A stretch of DNA of 64,000 nucleotides, taken from assembly GCA_900315895.1 (NCBI GenBank), contig ONAY01000006.1:1-64000 (forward strand), given 5' to 3'. A model generated the notes under the pieces. That model was not told the DNA's origin. It did no database searches and saw nothing but the letters and a program-made list of their open reading frames with translations. Source of the DNA: an uncultured Eubacteriales bacterium. Lineage in GTDB: Bacteria; Bacillota; Clostridia; Peptostreptococcales; Anaerovoracaceae. The translations under genes and the position numbers were made by a program. Positions 33,753 through 44,240 of the stretch are shown here, piece after piece (the stretch's first letter is position 1; every line of letters begins with the position of its first letter).

Positions 33753-36056
33753 ATGAGTCAGAAATTAAAAGCTGTACTGTCGATCCTCGTCATTATCGTT
33801 ATTCTGTTCGGGCTTTTTGCCACATTCCACGGAATAACAAAGGACGAGGATGGTAATTACATCAACGGAAAAGACGCCCTGAAATACGGTCTTGATATCA
33901 ACGGTGGCGTTTATGTCGTTATGGAAGCACAGACCGATGAAATGAATCTGTCCGGTGAGGAACTTAAGGAACTCATGGAACAGACCAGGGCGGTCATCGA
34001 CAACCGAGTAAATGAACTGGGTGTTGCCGAATCTTCAGTAACCATCGAAGGAACCAACAGACTGAGAGTCGAGATGCCCGGAGTCACCAACGCAGACGAA
34101 GCTATAGAAGCTATCGGCACAACTGCCCAGCTCTACTTCATGCTCTCCGATGGAAGCATCGTGCTTGATGGTTCATATGTTCAGGACGCTCAGGTGGATA
34201 CAGACGGATCATATTACAAGATCCTCCTTGAATTTACACCCGAAGGAGCTTCGCTCTTCGAAGAGGGTACCAGAAAGGCTTTCAACAACGAGCCTGAAGT
34301 CACTGTGGAAGGAATGAAATCCAACGAGATCGCTATCGTACTGGACGGTTCCGTAATAACTAACCCTGAAGTCAAGTCAGTGATTTCCGGAGGAAAAGCT
34401 GAGATCTCAGGCAGATTTACCAAGGAACACGCAACCACACTTGCAGCTCTCATCAGAGGCGGTGCTCTTCCTGTTGAACTTAAGGAGATCCAGTCATCTG
34501 TCCAGTCCGCTACCATCGGAGCAAACGCTCTTGACAAGTCCATCATCGCAGGCGGTATCGGCATAATCATCGTGTTCGCGCTGATGCTTCTCATGTATGG
34601 CCTTCTGGGACTTGTGGCAGACATTGCACTGGTACTGTACGTGATCATGTTCGTATGGGCCATGGTCGCCTTCGATGTGGTGCTTACACTTCCCGGCATC
34701 GCTGCTCTCATCCTTTCAATAGGTATGGCAGTGGACGCCAACGTTATCATCTTCTCCAGGATCAAGGAGGAGATCTGCGAAGGCAAATCCATAAGAGTCG
34801 CTGTTGACAGCGGTTTCAAGGATGCTATCGTAACAGTACTCGACGCACAGATAACAACACTTATCGCAGCCATCGTTCTCTATGAGGTAGGAACCACCAC
34901 AGTAAAGGGATTCGCCCTTACATTGATGATCGGTATCGTGTTCAGTATCTTCACGGCCGTTATCATCTCCCAGCTGTTCTTAAGCTTCCTTGCGGGAACA
35001 GAGAGGTTCTGCAAGAATAAGTACTTCGGCGTTAACGAGGATGGAACTCCCAAGCAGTTCATCCACAAAAAATTCAACTTCATCAAGAACAGGAAGATCT
35101 TCTACATCGCATCCTGCGCCATCATTATCATCGGTCTCGTTTGCTCCATAGCATTTGGTATGAACTATGGAATCGACTTCACCGGCGGCACCACCATCCA
35201 GGTAGAGATGGGTGAACAGGTCAAGATCTCTGATGTGGAAGACGCCATCAAGTCCTTCGACCTTGACCCCTCCATCATCTACACAGGTGAGGGCAATACT
35301 CAGGTCCAGATCAAGACCATCAAGGCACTTGAAAATTCCGAGAGAAACGAAGTTTTCTCAGCCCTTCAGGAGAAGTTCGGACTGGAGGAAGGGGCGCTCA
35401 TCGCTTCCGAGCAGTTCGGACCTTCAGTAGGAGACGAGCTGAAGGCTAATGCCTTCAAGGCTGTAGTCATCGCCGCCATAGGCATGCTGATCTACATCAT
35501 TTTCAGGTTCAAGTCCTGGAAGTATGGATTCAGCGCCATAGTCGGAGTTGCCCACGACGTTCTGATGGTGCTGGCATTCTATGCCATCTTCAGATACACG
35601 GTGAACAACCCCTTCATCGCTGCTATCCTTACACTTGTTGGATACTCCATCAATGACACCATCGTTATTTTCGATAGGATCAGATACAACAAAAAACTTT
35701 ACGCCAAGAATAACAACGAGACCAACATTGACCTTTCACTGAACCAGACTCTGAACAGGACCATCATGACATCGCTTACCACCCTGGTGGTAATGGTTCC
35801 CCTGATCGTCCTGGTGGGAGGATCCATCAGCCAGTTCATCATTCCTCTCATGGTCGGCGTCATCGTTGGATGCTATTCATCCATCTTCGTATGCGCACCG
35901 CTGTACTATGACATGAACAAGAAGGACGAAATGTCCAAGTACATGCTCAAGCAGCAGGAGAAGGAGAGAACTGAGAGACGTAAGGAAAAGGCCAAGGAAG
36001 ATACTCAGACCAAGACCAAGTCTAAATCAAAGCAGAAGTCCAAGAAGAATAAATAA
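33753..36056 (+). CDS. secDF: Fused protein-export membrane protein SecDF
   Basis: A 767-residue SecD-SecF fusion that uses the proton gradient to pull secreted proteins through the Sec channel. The SecD half (~1-420) has LKYGLDINGGVYVVMEA near the start, an external P1 domain and six helices (IGMAVDANVIIFSRIKEE). The SecF half (~430-740) has NYGIDFTGGTTIQVEM and YSINDTIVIFDRIR. The C-terminal tail is Lys-rich. It may be transcribed from TTGACA at about 33655. relA follows after 14 bases; the recJ and apt genes often found between them are absent here. Confidence 0.97.
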   Translation: MSQKLKAVLSILVIIVILFGLFATFHGITKDEDGNYINGKDALKYGLDINGGVYVVMEAQTDEMNLSGEELKELMEQTRAVIDNRVNELGVAESSVTIEGTNRLRVEMPGVTNADEAIEAIGTTAQLYFMLSDGSIVLDGSYVQDAQVDTDGSYYKILLEFTPEGASLFEEGTRKAFNNEPEVTVEGMKSNEIAIVLDGSVITNPEVKSVISGGKAEISGRFTKEHATTLAALIRGGALPVELKEIQSSVQSATIGANALDKSIIAGGIGIIIVFALMLLMYGLLGLVADIALVLYVIMFVWAMVAFDVVLTLPGIAALILSIGMAVDANVIIFSRIKEEICEGKSIRVAVDSGFKDAIVTVLDAQITTLIAAIVLYEVGTTTVKGFALTLMIGIVFSIFTAVIISQLFLSFLAGTERFCKNKYFGVNEDGTPKQFIHKKFNFIKNRKIFYIASCAIIIIGLVCSIAFGMNYGIDFTGGTTIQVEMGEQVKISDVEDAIKSFDLDPSIIYTGEGNTQVQIKTIKALENSERNEVFSALQEKFGLEEGALIASEQFGPSVGDELKANAFKAVVIAAIGMLIYIIFRFKSWKYGFSAIVGVAHDVLMVLAFYAIFRYTVNNPFIAAILTLVGYSINDTIVIFDRIRYNKKLYAKNNNETNIDLSLNQTLNRTIMTSLTTLVVMVPLIVLVGGSISQFIIPLMVGVIVGCYSSIFVCAPLYYDMNKKDEMSKYMLKQQEKERTERRKEKAKEDTQTKTKSKSKQKSKKNK

Positions 36057-36070
36057 ACTGAGACCGAAAA

Positions 36071-38296
36071 GTGGAGAATACAGAAGGAACCAAACTTACA
36101 AAGGAAGCCTTCATTGAGGAGCTTCTTAAAATAAACCCCACATACAACACCGAGGTCATTGAGAAGGCTTTTGTCGTGGCGGACAGACTGCACGAAGGGC
36201 AGTTCAGGCAGTCAGGAGATCCTTACATCATTCACCCTGTGAATGTTGCATACATCCTGGCAAAGCTTGGCATGGACGAAGACACCATTGTCGGTGGGCT
36301 TTTGCATGACGTTGTAGAGGATACCGAGTATACCGAGGAGCAGCTCATCGCGGATTTCGGCGAGGAGATCTGCGCCCTGGTGGATGGTGTCACCAAGCTG
36401 GGAAATATCAAGTTTGCCTCAAAGGAGAACATCCAGGCGGAGAACTTCCGCAAGATGTTCCTTGCCATGTCCAAAGACATCAGAGTACTGGTGATCAAAC
36501 TTGCGGACAGGCTCCACAACATGAGGACCCTTCAGTACAAATCACCCGAAAAGATCAAAGAAAAGTCCACTGAGACACTGGAGATCTATGCTCCTCTGGC
36601 AGCCAGACTTGGAATATTCTCCATCAAATTCGAACTGGAGGATCTGTCTCTCAAGTTCCTGTACCCGGATGTGTACGAGGATCTGGTGCATCGCATAAGC
36701 CAGATGAAGACCCAGAGAGAGACGGTGATAAACAACGTCATCGAAGAGATCAAGGAATCCCTTGATGACATGGGCTTCAAATATGAAATCTACGGCAGGG
36801 CCAAGCACTATTATTCCATCTACAAAAAGATGAAGTTCCAGCATAAGGATCTGGACGAGATCTTCGACCTTATAGCTGTCAGGATCATAGTGGATACTGT
36901 AAGAGACTGCTATGCGGTGCTCGGCATCGTCCACACCATGTGGACACCCATACCAGGCAGGTTCAAGGACTACATAGCCATGCCGAAGCCCAACATGTAT
37001 CAGTCCATCCATACCACCGTAATAGGGGAGAACGGAGAGCCCTTTGAGATCCAGATCAGGACTCAGGAAATGCATCAGGTGGCTGAATACGGTATCGCAG
37101 CCCACTGGAAATACAAGGAAGGCAAGACTTCAGCTGAGATAAACCAGGACGAGATCAAACTGGCCTGGCTCAGACAGTCACTGGAACTGGAAAAGGATTC
37201 CGAGGACTCCAAGGACTTCCTGGAGAATGTAAAAATGGATCTTTTTGCTTCCCAGGTATTCGTCTTCACCCCTCAGGGCAAGGTACTGGAGCTTCCCGCA
37301 GGGTCCACTCCTCTGGACTTCGCCTTCAAGATCCACTCTGACATCGGATACAAGTGCGTGGGAGCCAAGGTCAGCGGCAAGATGGTGCCCATCGACTATG
37401 TTTTGAACAACGGAGACATAGTCGAGATCATCACTTCCCAGAACTCTTCAGGACCATCCATCGACTGGTTAAAGATAGTCAAGTCATCCAATGCCAGAAA
37501 CAAGATCCGGTCCTTCCTCAAAAAAGCAAACAAGGACGCCAACATAGAAAAGGGCAGGGACATGGTTGAGAAGTATCTCAAAAAACGTGTTCCCGACATG
37601 ACACTTGTTTACAAGGACGCCTATATCAGGCGAGCCATGAAGGATTCCAAGTTTGCATCGCCTGAGGAAGGCTGGGCACAGCTTTCCAACGGAGGCGCTC
37701 TGGTCAGCAAGTTCTGCAATCTACTCATCAGTTATTACGAAGAGGAGACCAAGCAGGAGCTTCCTAAGACCAATGAGGAGATCATGGAGGATCTCAAGGC
37801 TCAGGAGGCCAAGAGGACCAGATTCGACAGAAAGAGATCCGGCAGCGCCGGCGTTATAGTTGAAGGTGCTGACAACCTTATGATAAAGCTGGCCAAGTGC
37901 TGCAGTCCGGTTCCCGGAGACGAGATCATCGGATACATCACCAAGGGCAGGGGAATATCTGTCCACAGAAAGGACTGCACTAACATCGTATCCCTTCCGA
38001 AGGAAGAAGAGCCCAGGCTCATCAAGGTGGAATGGGAGGATGTAAAGGAAGGCAAGTCATACGACGTTGCGATCACGATCATCGGCAGCGACAGACGAGG
38101 CTTCCTTTCGGATATCTCAAAGACTTGCGAGAACCTGGATGTGGATCTGACAGGAGTAAACGCCAGGACCAGTCCCGACGGCGGCATGAGCATGAATATC
38201 AGGATATCCATTTCCTCCATTCAGGAGATGGACAGGATCCTGAGAGCCTTAAGAAACGTGGAAGGCGTGTCAAAGGTATACAGAGCCAGGAGCTAG
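36071..38296 (+). CDS. relA: (p)ppGpp synthetase/hydrolase RelA/SpoT
   Basis: A 741-residue bifunctional Rel protein, the cytoplasmic stringent-response enzyme. It has an N-terminal hydrolase HD domain with intact metal motif LLHDVVED, a synthetase domain ([13 protein letters not shown] and [20 protein letters not shown]), a TGS domain ([21 protein letters not shown]), a zinc/helical region ([18 protein letters not shown]) and a C-terminal ACT domain. It should both make and degrade (p)ppGpp on amino-acid starvation. It starts with GTG at 36071; the ribosome site is weak. dtd follows 2 bases after its stop. Confidence 0.97.
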   Translation: MENTEGTKLTKEAFIEELLKINPTYNTEVIEKAFVVADRLHEGQFRQSGDPYIIHPVNVAYILAKLGMDEDTIVGGLLHDVVEDTEYTEEQLIADFGEEICALVDGVTKLGNIKFASKENIQAENFRKMFLAMSKDIRVLVIKLADRLHNMRTLQYKSPEKIKEKSTETLEIYAPLAARLGIFSIKFELEDLSLKFLYPDVYEDLVHRISQMKTQRETVINNVIEEIKESLDDMGFKYEIYGRAKHYYSIYKKMKFQHKDLDEIFDLIAVRIIVDTVRDCYAVLGIVHTMWTPIPGRFKDYIAMPKPNMYQSIHTTVIGENGEPFEIQIRTQEMHQVAEYGIAAHWKYKEGKTSAEINQDEIKLAWLRQSLELEKDSEDSKDFLENVKMDLFASQVFVFTPQGKVLELPAGSTPLDFAFKIHSDIGYKCVGAKVSGKMVPIDYVLNNGDIVEIITSQNSSGPSIDWLKIVKSSNARNKIRSFLKKANKDANIEKGRDMVEKYLKKRVPDMTLVYKDAYIRRAMKDSKFASPEEGWAQLSNGGALVSKFCNLLISYYEEETKQELPKTNEEIMEDLKAQEAKRTRFDRKRSGSAGVIVEGADNLMIKLAKCCSPVPGDEIIGYITKGRGISVHRKDCTNIVSLPKEEEPRLIKVEWEDVKEGKSYDVAITIIGSDRRGFLSDISKTCENLDVDLTGVNARTSPDGGMSMNIRISISSIQEMDRILRALRNVEGVSKVYRARS

Positions 38297-38298
38297 AA

Positions 38299-38748
38299 AT
38301 GAGAGCAGTAGTTCAGAGAGTAACGTCTTCATCTGTTACTGTGGATGACCGGGTCACCGGTTCCATAGATAAAGGCCTGATGGTTCTTCTCGGAGTTGAA
38401 GCCGAAGACGAACAGAAGGACCTGGATTACATGATCGAAAAGATATCAGGGCTTCGCATCTTCGATGACGAAGACGGGGTCATGAATCTTTCGGTACTGG
38501 ATATAGGAGGCCAGGTGCTCTCCATATCTCAGTTCACCCTCTTAGGAGACGTGAGAAGAGGGAAGAGACCCAGCTGGATCAGGGCAGAGAGGCCGGAAAG
38601 GGCCAACGAGCTCTACATGCGATTCAACGAAGGGCTGAGAGCCAGAGGTATCCATGTGGAGGAAGGCGTATTCCAGGCGGAGATGTCAGTTAATATAGTA
38701 AATGACGGACCTGTGACCATTCTTTTGGACAGCAGGAAACTATTCTAG
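38299..38748 (+). CDS. dtd: D-aminoacyl-tRNA deacylase
   Basis: A 149-residue enzyme that removes D-amino acids wrongly loaded on tRNA. It has the N-terminal [15 protein letters not shown], the SQFTLLGD active-site motif and the C-terminal [11 protein letters not shown] motif, all diagnostic of DTD. The ATG at 38299 follows AGGAG and lies just after the relA stop, the standard relA-dtd arrangement of Bacillota. Confidence 0.96.
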   Translation: MRAVVQRVTSSSVTVDDRVTGSIDKGLMVLLGVEAEDEQKDLDYMIEKISGLRIFDDEDGVMNLSVLDIGGQVLSISQFTLLGDVRRGKRPSWIRAERPERANELYMRFNEGLRARGIHVEEGVFQAEMSVNIVNDGPVTILLDSRKLF

Positions 38749-38752
38749 ACAC

Positions 38753-39376
38753 ATGAAAATAATTCATTACACCACGGGGCCCATCTCGGTCAATACATTC
38801 GTCGTATACGACGAGGAGACCAAGGATTGCTTCATCCTGGATCCCGGCGGATACAAGCAGGAGATAGTGGACAAGATCAGGGAACTGGAGCTCAGACCCT
38901 CCTATATAATCCTGACCCACGGACACGGCGACCACATCGGGGGCATTGCCCGTCTCAAGCAGGAATTCCCTGACATAAAGGTGGTTGCAAACAAGAACGA
39001 AGTTGAACTTCTTGAAGACCCGAGAAAGAACGATTCCCTTGAGATGTTCGGAAGGGCTCTGTCCGTAACGCCGGACATTCTCACCGACGACATGGATACC
39101 ATGAAGGTGGGAAACATGGAGCTTCTCTTCATCTTCACCCCGGGGCACACTCCCGGAGGACAGAGCATCCTGGTGGACGGCCATCTTTTTGCGGGAGACA
39201 CGCTTTTCAGGTTTTCCGTGGGAAGGACGGATTTCTGGGGAGGAAGCTTCCCACAGTTAAAGAAGTCCATAGTTGAGAAACTGTTCACCCTTCCGGATGA
39301 TACGGTGGTGCTTCCGGGGCATATGGGTTTCACCACCATAGGGGAGGAGAAAAAATATAACCCTTTTGTCATATGA
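38753..39376 (+). CDS. Metallo-beta-lactamase-fold hydrolase (glyoxalase II-like)
   Basis: A 207-residue MBL-fold enzyme with metal motif THGHGDHIGG, further ligands in FTPGHTPGG, FAGDTLF and LPGHMG. It resembles the YqgX/GloB-like family that hydrolyses thioesters, but the substrate is not known. The gene sits between dtd and hemZ, an order shared with other Clostridia. The hemZ start overlaps its stop (ATGA). Confidence 0.85.
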   Translation: MKIIHYTTGPISVNTFVVYDEETKDCFILDPGGYKQEIVDKIRELELRPSYIILTHGHGDHIGGIARLKQEFPDIKVVANKNEVELLEDPRKNDSLEMFGRALSVTPDILTDDMDTMKVGNMELLFIFTPGHTPGGQSILVDGHLFAGDTLFRFSVGRTDFWGGSFPQLKKSIVEKLFTLPDDTVVLPGHMGFTTIGEEKKYNPFVI

Positions 39377-40596
39377 GAGGTTCCTGGGGAATATTGACCG
39401 GTGTCAAACCGGTGAAGCTTACAAGAGAACTGTTCAGGGGCAACCCATATAACGGCAGACAGCCTCATTCAGAGGATGAGGTGAGAAGGATCCTCATTGA
39501 GGAGGACGGTCTTTCTGAGGATAAGGCGGATCTTCTCATAGAGATCTACAAATACCAGCAGGAAGTACTTCAGGGCGACGATCACACCAGCGCAGGGGTA
39601 TACATCGGAATTCCTTTCTGTCCCACCAGATGCCTCTACTGCAGCTTCACTTCGAATCAGAAGCCTCAGGAGGAGATCAAAAGATATCTGGAAGCTCTCC
39701 ATAAGGAGATATCTTACGTGGGGCGCAGGATGAGAGAGACAGGCCTCGGTGTAGAGACCCTCTATATAGGTGGGGGAACACCTACGACCCTGGACCGGTA
39801 TGAACTCCGTGAACTGCTGGACTGCATAAGAAGCGAGATGGATATCTCAGGGCTCAGAGAATTCACCCTGGAGGCAGGAAGACCTGACACCATAGACCCG
39901 GACAAAATGAAAGCCGCCTATGATGCCGGAGTCACCCGCATATCCATCAACCCGCAGACCATGAAGCAGGAGACCCTGGATATCATCGGAAGACGACATA
40001 CCGTGGAAGATATCTACACTGCCTTTCAGGCGGCCCGGGAGTCAGGCATAAGGAATATAAACTGTGATCTTATAGCAGGGCTTCCCAAGGAGACTCCTGA
40101 GGATTTCGCGGGTTCGCTTTCGAAGGTGCTGGAGCTTGGACCCACCGATATAACGATCCATACACTGGCCCTTAAGAGAGCCTCCCGGCTGATACAGGAG
40201 GACAGTGAATACCATCTCCATCATGCGGAAGCTGCCAGAGAGATGATAGAATACGGGGCGGATGTTTTGCGCAAGGCCGGGTACAGACCATATTATCTGT
40301 ACAGGCTGAAGCGGATGGCAGGGGCTCTGGAGAACACCGGATGGTGCCGGGAAGGCAGCGCCGGGATCTACAACATAAGAATAATGGATGAACAGCAGTC
40401 CATCGTGGCGCTGGGCGCGGGCGGGATGTCCAAGGTATATTTTCCACGGGAGAACCGCCTTGAGAGAGTGCCCAATGTATCAAATTACGAAGTATATATC
40501 GACCGTTTGGACGAGATGCTTCAGCGTAAAGAAACAGGGATCTTTGACATGGTTCCTGAAATATATAAACAGTCAGAAGACTTGAAAAGGAGGTAG
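39373..40596 (+). CDS. hemZ: HemZ-like radical SAM coproporphyrinogen III dehydrogenase
   Basis: A 407-residue radical SAM enzyme with cluster motif CPTRCLYCSF, GGGTPTTLD and the HemN-type C-terminal region. It is related to oxygen-independent coproporphyrinogen III oxidases. HemZ proteins are usually ~480-500 residues; here the N-terminal domain is missing and the protein starts at the stretch GSWGILTGVKPVKL that is internal in longer relatives. The ATG at 39373 overlaps the upstream stop, so truncation looks native rather than an annotation error. Whether it still acts in heme synthesis is uncertain; no other heme gene is seen. Confidence 0.8.
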   Translation: MRGSWGILTGVKPVKLTRELFRGNPYNGRQPHSEDEVRRILIEEDGLSEDKADLLIEIYKYQQEVLQGDDHTSAGVYIGIPFCPTRCLYCSFTSNQKPQEEIKRYLEALHKEISYVGRRMRETGLGVETLYIGGGTPTTLDRYELRELLDCIRSEMDISGLREFTLEAGRPDTIDPDKMKAAYDAGVTRISINPQTMKQETLDIIGRRHTVEDIYTAFQAARESGIRNINCDLIAGLPKETPEDFAGSLSKVLELGPTDITIHTLALKRASRLIQEDSEYHLHHAEAAREMIEYGADVLRKAGYRPYYLYRLKRMAGALENTGWCREGSAGIYNIRIMDEQQSIVALGAGGMSKVYFPRENRLERVPNVSNYEVYIDRLDEMLQRKETGIFDMVPEIYKQSEDLKRR

Positions 40597-40600
40597 TCAA

Positions 40601-41854
40601 ATGCTTACTAATGCACCAAAAGGAACAAAAGATATCATGCCCCAGCAGGTGTACAAATGGCATTACATAGAAGAAAAGTGGAGAAACATCTGTGAGAGAT
40701 ACGGCTTCAAAGAGATCCGTACTCCGATGTTCGAGCACACTGAACTGTTCCAGAGAGGAATAGGGGACACCACTGACGTTGTTCAGAAGGAAATGTATAC
40801 ATTTACGGATCACGGCGGAAGATCGGTGACACTTAAGCCTGAAGGAACTTCTCCTGCAGTCAGAGCCTTCATCGAGCAAAAAACTTACGCTGAGGTCCAG
40901 CCAACAAAGGTCTACTATGACATTCCCTGCTTCAGATATGAAAAACCCCAGAGCGGACGTCTCAGAGAGTTCCACCAGTTCGGCGTGGAGACCTTCGGCA
41001 CACCAAACATGGTAGCTGACGCGGAGATCATTGCCATCGGCTATGACTTCCTTAAGAGCATGGGTGTTACAGACCTTACACTTGAGATCAATTCCGTTGG
41101 ATGCCCCAAGTGCAGGGGAGCATACCGTCAGAAGCTCAGAGACTTCCTGAGACCGGTTTATGACCAGCTTTGCGAGACCTGCCAGTCCAGATATGAGAAG
41201 AATCCCATGAGGATCCTGGACTGCAAGTCACCCATAGACCAGGCACTGGTAGTTGACGCTCCCATGATGCTGGACAATCTTTGCGACGAGTGCAGAGACG
41301 CCTTTGAGGAACTCAAGGAAAACCTGGATGCCATGGGAATTCCCTATGTGGTGAACCCCAGGATCGTAAGAGGTCTTGATTACTATACAAAGACAGCCTT
41401 CGAATTCGTTTCCAACTCCATTGGAGCTCAGGGAACGGTCTGCGGCGGCGGAAGATATGACAACCTTGCAGAAGAGGTAGGCGGTCTTCCGATCCCCGGC
41501 GTAGGATTCGGCTTAGGCAAGGAGAGACTGCTGATGCTCATGGAAGCAAACGGAGTAATCATTCCTCAGCCCTCTCCCTGCGATGCACTTATCGCCACCA
41601 TGGGCAAGAACGCAAGACTCATGGGTCAGAAGCTCATGAAGGATCTGAGAGAAAAGGGAGCCAAGGTACAGATGGACGACCTTCAGAGAAACTTCAAGGG
41701 CCAGTTCAAATATGCCGACAGGATCAACGCAAGATACACTATCGTTCTCGGTGACAACGAGATCGAAAAGGGCGCTGCAACTCTGAAGAACATGGAGACC
41801 GGTGACCAGGTGGAAGTCAAGTTTGAAGATCTTTACGAATCGATCACTAAATAG
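40601..41854 (+). CDS. hisS: Histidyl-tRNA synthetase
   Basis: A 417-residue class II synthetase that charges tRNA-His. Motif 1 lies near FKEIRTPMFEHTELF, motif 2 in QSGRLREFHQFGVE, the His-specific loop RGLDYYTKTAFEF, and motif 3 in GVGFGLGKERLLML. The C-terminal anticodon-binding domain is complete. AAAGGAGGT precedes the start. aspS follows after 15 bases, the classical hisS-aspS pair. Confidence 0.98.
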   Translation: MLTNAPKGTKDIMPQQVYKWHYIEEKWRNICERYGFKEIRTPMFEHTELFQRGIGDTTDVVQKEMYTFTDHGGRSVTLKPEGTSPAVRAFIEQKTYAEVQPTKVYYDIPCFRYEKPQSGRLREFHQFGVETFGTPNMVADAEIIAIGYDFLKSMGVTDLTLEINSVGCPKCRGAYRQKLRDFLRPVYDQLCETCQSRYEKNPMRILDCKSPIDQALVVDAPMMLDNLCDECRDAFEELKENLDAMGIPYVVNPRIVRGLDYYTKTAFEFVSNSIGAQGTVCGGGRYDNLAEEVGGLPIPGVGFGLGKERLLMLMEANGVIIPQPSPCDALIATMGKNARLMGQKLMKDLREKGAKVQMDDLQRNFKGQFKYADRINARYTIVLGDNEIEKGAATLKNMETGDQVEVKFEDLYESITK

Positions 41855-41869
41855 AGGAGAATCTTATTA

Positions 41870-43639
41870 ATGAGCACTATCTATAAGCGCACCTCGATGT
41901 GCGGAGAGCTTAATATCAGTAACGTAGGACAGGAAGTCGTTTTAAACGGGTGGGTAGCCAAGAGAAGAAATCTCGGTTCCCTGATTTTCGTTGACTTAAG
42001 GGACAAGACAGGTATCGTACAGGTGACATTCGATGAAAACGTTCCCAAGGAAGTATTCGATCTGGCGGATTCAGTCAGATCCGAATATGTCATCGGAGTG
42101 AAGGGCATCGTACGTGAAAGATCAGCCAAGAACGATCAGATCGCGACCGGTGAAGTGGAAGTTGAAGCAACTGACATGATAATCTACAGCGAAGCGGATA
42201 CACCGCCGATCTACGTTAAGGATGATGACGATGCTTCAGACAGCCTTAGAATGAAGTACAGATATCTGGACCTGAGAAAGCCTCACATGCAGAGAAATCT
42301 GTCCTTCAGACACAAGCTGGTGAAGGTCACAAGGGACTACTTCGATGAGAACGGCTTCACGGAAGTTGAAACTCCTTATCTCATCAAGTCCACTCCCGAG
42401 GGAGCCAGGGACTATATCGTTCCCTCCAGAACCTTCCCTGGAGAGTTCTACGCTCTTCCTCAGAGCCCGCAGCTTTTCAAGCAGCTTCTCATGGTGGGCG
42501 GCACCGACAGGTACATGCAGGTAGTTAAGTGCTTCAGAGACGAAGACCTGAGAGCAGACAGACAGCCTGAATTCACTCAGATAGACCTTGAGATGTCCTT
42601 CGCAGACCAGGATACGGTCATCGAAGTGCAGGAAGGCTATCTCAAGAGAGTCTTCAAGGAATGCCTGGGCGTTGATATCCAGATCCCTCTTCAGAGGATG
42701 CCCTGGGATGAAGCCATGGAAAGATACGGCTCAGACAAGCCTGACCTCAGGTTCGGATTCGAGCTCAAAAAATTAAATGACGTGGTGAAGGACTGCAATT
42801 TCAAGGTATTCACCGATTGCCTCGCTTCCGGCGGAGACGTAAGAGGCATCTGCGTAGATGGAGGATCCGACTTCTTCTCCAGAAAGGACATCGATAAGCT
42901 CACTGACATGTCCAAGCACTACGGCGCAAAGGGTCTTGTATGGATCAGAATGAACGCCGACGGAATAACATCTTCCGTAAACAAGTTTTTTGCACCGGAA
43001 GAGCTGGCCAAGATCGCAGAAGTCTTCGATGCTAAGCAGGGAGACCTCATCCTCATCGTTTCAGATAAGGCTAAGGTCACCTACGATGCACTGGGATTCT
43101 TAAGAAGAGAATGCGCAGGCCGCATGGGACTTCTCAACGACAAGGAATACAAGCTCCTCTGGGTAGTCGACTTCCCCATGTTCGAAGAGGACGAGGAGAC
43201 CGGCAGGCTCAAAGCAATGCACCATCCCTTCACATGCCCCAAGCTGGATCAGCTGGATCTCTTAAAGACAGATCCCCTGAAGCTCAAGGCAGACGCTTAC
43301 GATATCGTTCTTAACGGCGTAGAGCTGGGCGGAGGGTCAGTCAGGATCCATGACAGAAATCTCCAGAAGATGATGTTCGAAGCTCTTGGACTCACCGATG
43401 AAGAGTGCGACGAGAAGTTCGGCTTCCTGATCGAAGCCTTTAAATACGGTGCACCTCCTCATGCAGGACTTGCCTATGGCCTGGACAGATTCGTGATGCT
43501 TCTTCTTGGAGAGCCCTCCATCAGAGAAGTCATCGCATTCCCCAAGAACCAGAACGCACAGTGCCTGGTTTCCGGAGCGCCTTCCGTAGTGGACGATGCT
43601 CAGCTTGAGGAACTTGGAATAGAGGTAAGACATGAGTAA
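41870..43639 (+). CDS. aspS: Aspartyl-tRNA synthetase
   Basis: A 589-residue bacterial-type class II synthetase. It has an N-terminal OB-fold anticodon domain (residues ~1-105), the catalytic core with FTEVETPYLIKSTPEGARDY, CFRDEDLRADRQPEFTQIDLE, the inserted GAD domain (~290-410) and motif 3 GLAYGLDRFVMLLLGE. GAGGAG precedes the start. The nadD gene begins inside its last codons (8-base overlap). Confidence 0.98.
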   Translation: MSTIYKRTSMCGELNISNVGQEVVLNGWVAKRRNLGSLIFVDLRDKTGIVQVTFDENVPKEVFDLADSVRSEYVIGVKGIVRERSAKNDQIATGEVEVEATDMIIYSEADTPPIYVKDDDDASDSLRMKYRYLDLRKPHMQRNLSFRHKLVKVTRDYFDENGFTEVETPYLIKSTPEGARDYIVPSRTFPGEFYALPQSPQLFKQLLMVGGTDRYMQVVKCFRDEDLRADRQPEFTQIDLEMSFADQDTVIEVQEGYLKRVFKECLGVDIQIPLQRMPWDEAMERYGSDKPDLRFGFELKKLNDVVKDCNFKVFTDCLASGGDVRGICVDGGSDFFSRKDIDKLTDMSKHYGAKGLVWIRMNADGITSSVNKFFAPEELAKIAEVFDAKQGDLILIVSDKAKVTYDALGFLRRECAGRMGLLNDKEYKLLWVVDFPMFEEDEETGRLKAMHHPFTCPKLDQLDLLKTDPLKLKADAYDIVLNGVELGGGSVRIHDRNLQKMMFEALGLTDEECDEKFGFLIEAFKYGAPPHAGLAYGLDRFVMLLLGEPSIREVIAFPKNQNAQCLVSGAPSVVDDAQLEELGIEVRHE

Positions 43640-44240
43640 GATCGGCGTGCTGGGCGGGACCTTCGATCCCATCCACAACGGCCACGTGGCTCTCGGGCTT
43701 GCTGCGCTGGAGGAGGTTGGACTGGACAAGCTCATAGTGATGCCTGCCCATATCCAGCCCTTTAAGCAGCACAGGAAGATCGCTCAGGATAAGCATAGAC
43801 TGACCATGGCCAAACTGGCCTTCGAAGGCAGGGAAGGAGTGGAGGTCTCAGATTTCGAACTGGTAAAGGGAGACATATCTTACTCCTACGATACCATGTC
43901 CCATCTCAAGACCTTATACCCCTATGACGACCTGTATTTCGTCATGGGAACGGATTCCTTCCTCAAGGTGGACAGATGGTACAAGGGCGAAAGCCTGCTG
44001 GAGGAATTCAGCTTCATAGTGAGCTCCCGTCCGGGCTATCCCGAAAAAGTCCTGGAGTCCAAGATCAGATTCATCGCCGAAGATTACGGCACTGAGATCA
44101 TAAGACTCAAGACCAAGATGCCGGAGATCAGTTCCACGGAAATCAGGGATGCAGCGCTTTTTGGAGAGTCCATCAGTCACCTGGTGCCCAAGGCTGTAGA
44201 AGATTATATCTACAAGAACGGACTTTACGATGAAGACTGA
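43632..44240 (+). CDS. nadD: Nicotinate mononucleotide adenylyltransferase
   Basis: A 202-residue nucleotidyltransferase forming nicotinate adenine dinucleotide from NaMN and ATP on the way to NAD. It has GGTFDPIHNGHVALG (the HxGH motif), FVMGTDSFLKVDRW and the late SSTEIRD signature. It overlaps aspS by 8 bases and the next gene by 11, so translation is tightly coupled. nadD-yqeK-rsfS order is standard in Bacillota. Confidence 0.96.
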   Translation: MSKIGVLGGTFDPIHNGHVALGLAALEEVGLDKLIVMPAHIQPFKQHRKIAQDKHRLTMAKLAFEGREGVEVSDFELVKGDISYSYDTMSHLKTLYPYDDLYFVMGTDSFLKVDRWYKGESLLEEFSFIVSSRPGYPEKVLESKIRFIAEDYGTEIIRLKTKMPEISSTEIRDAALFGESISHLVPKAVEDYIYKNGLYDED

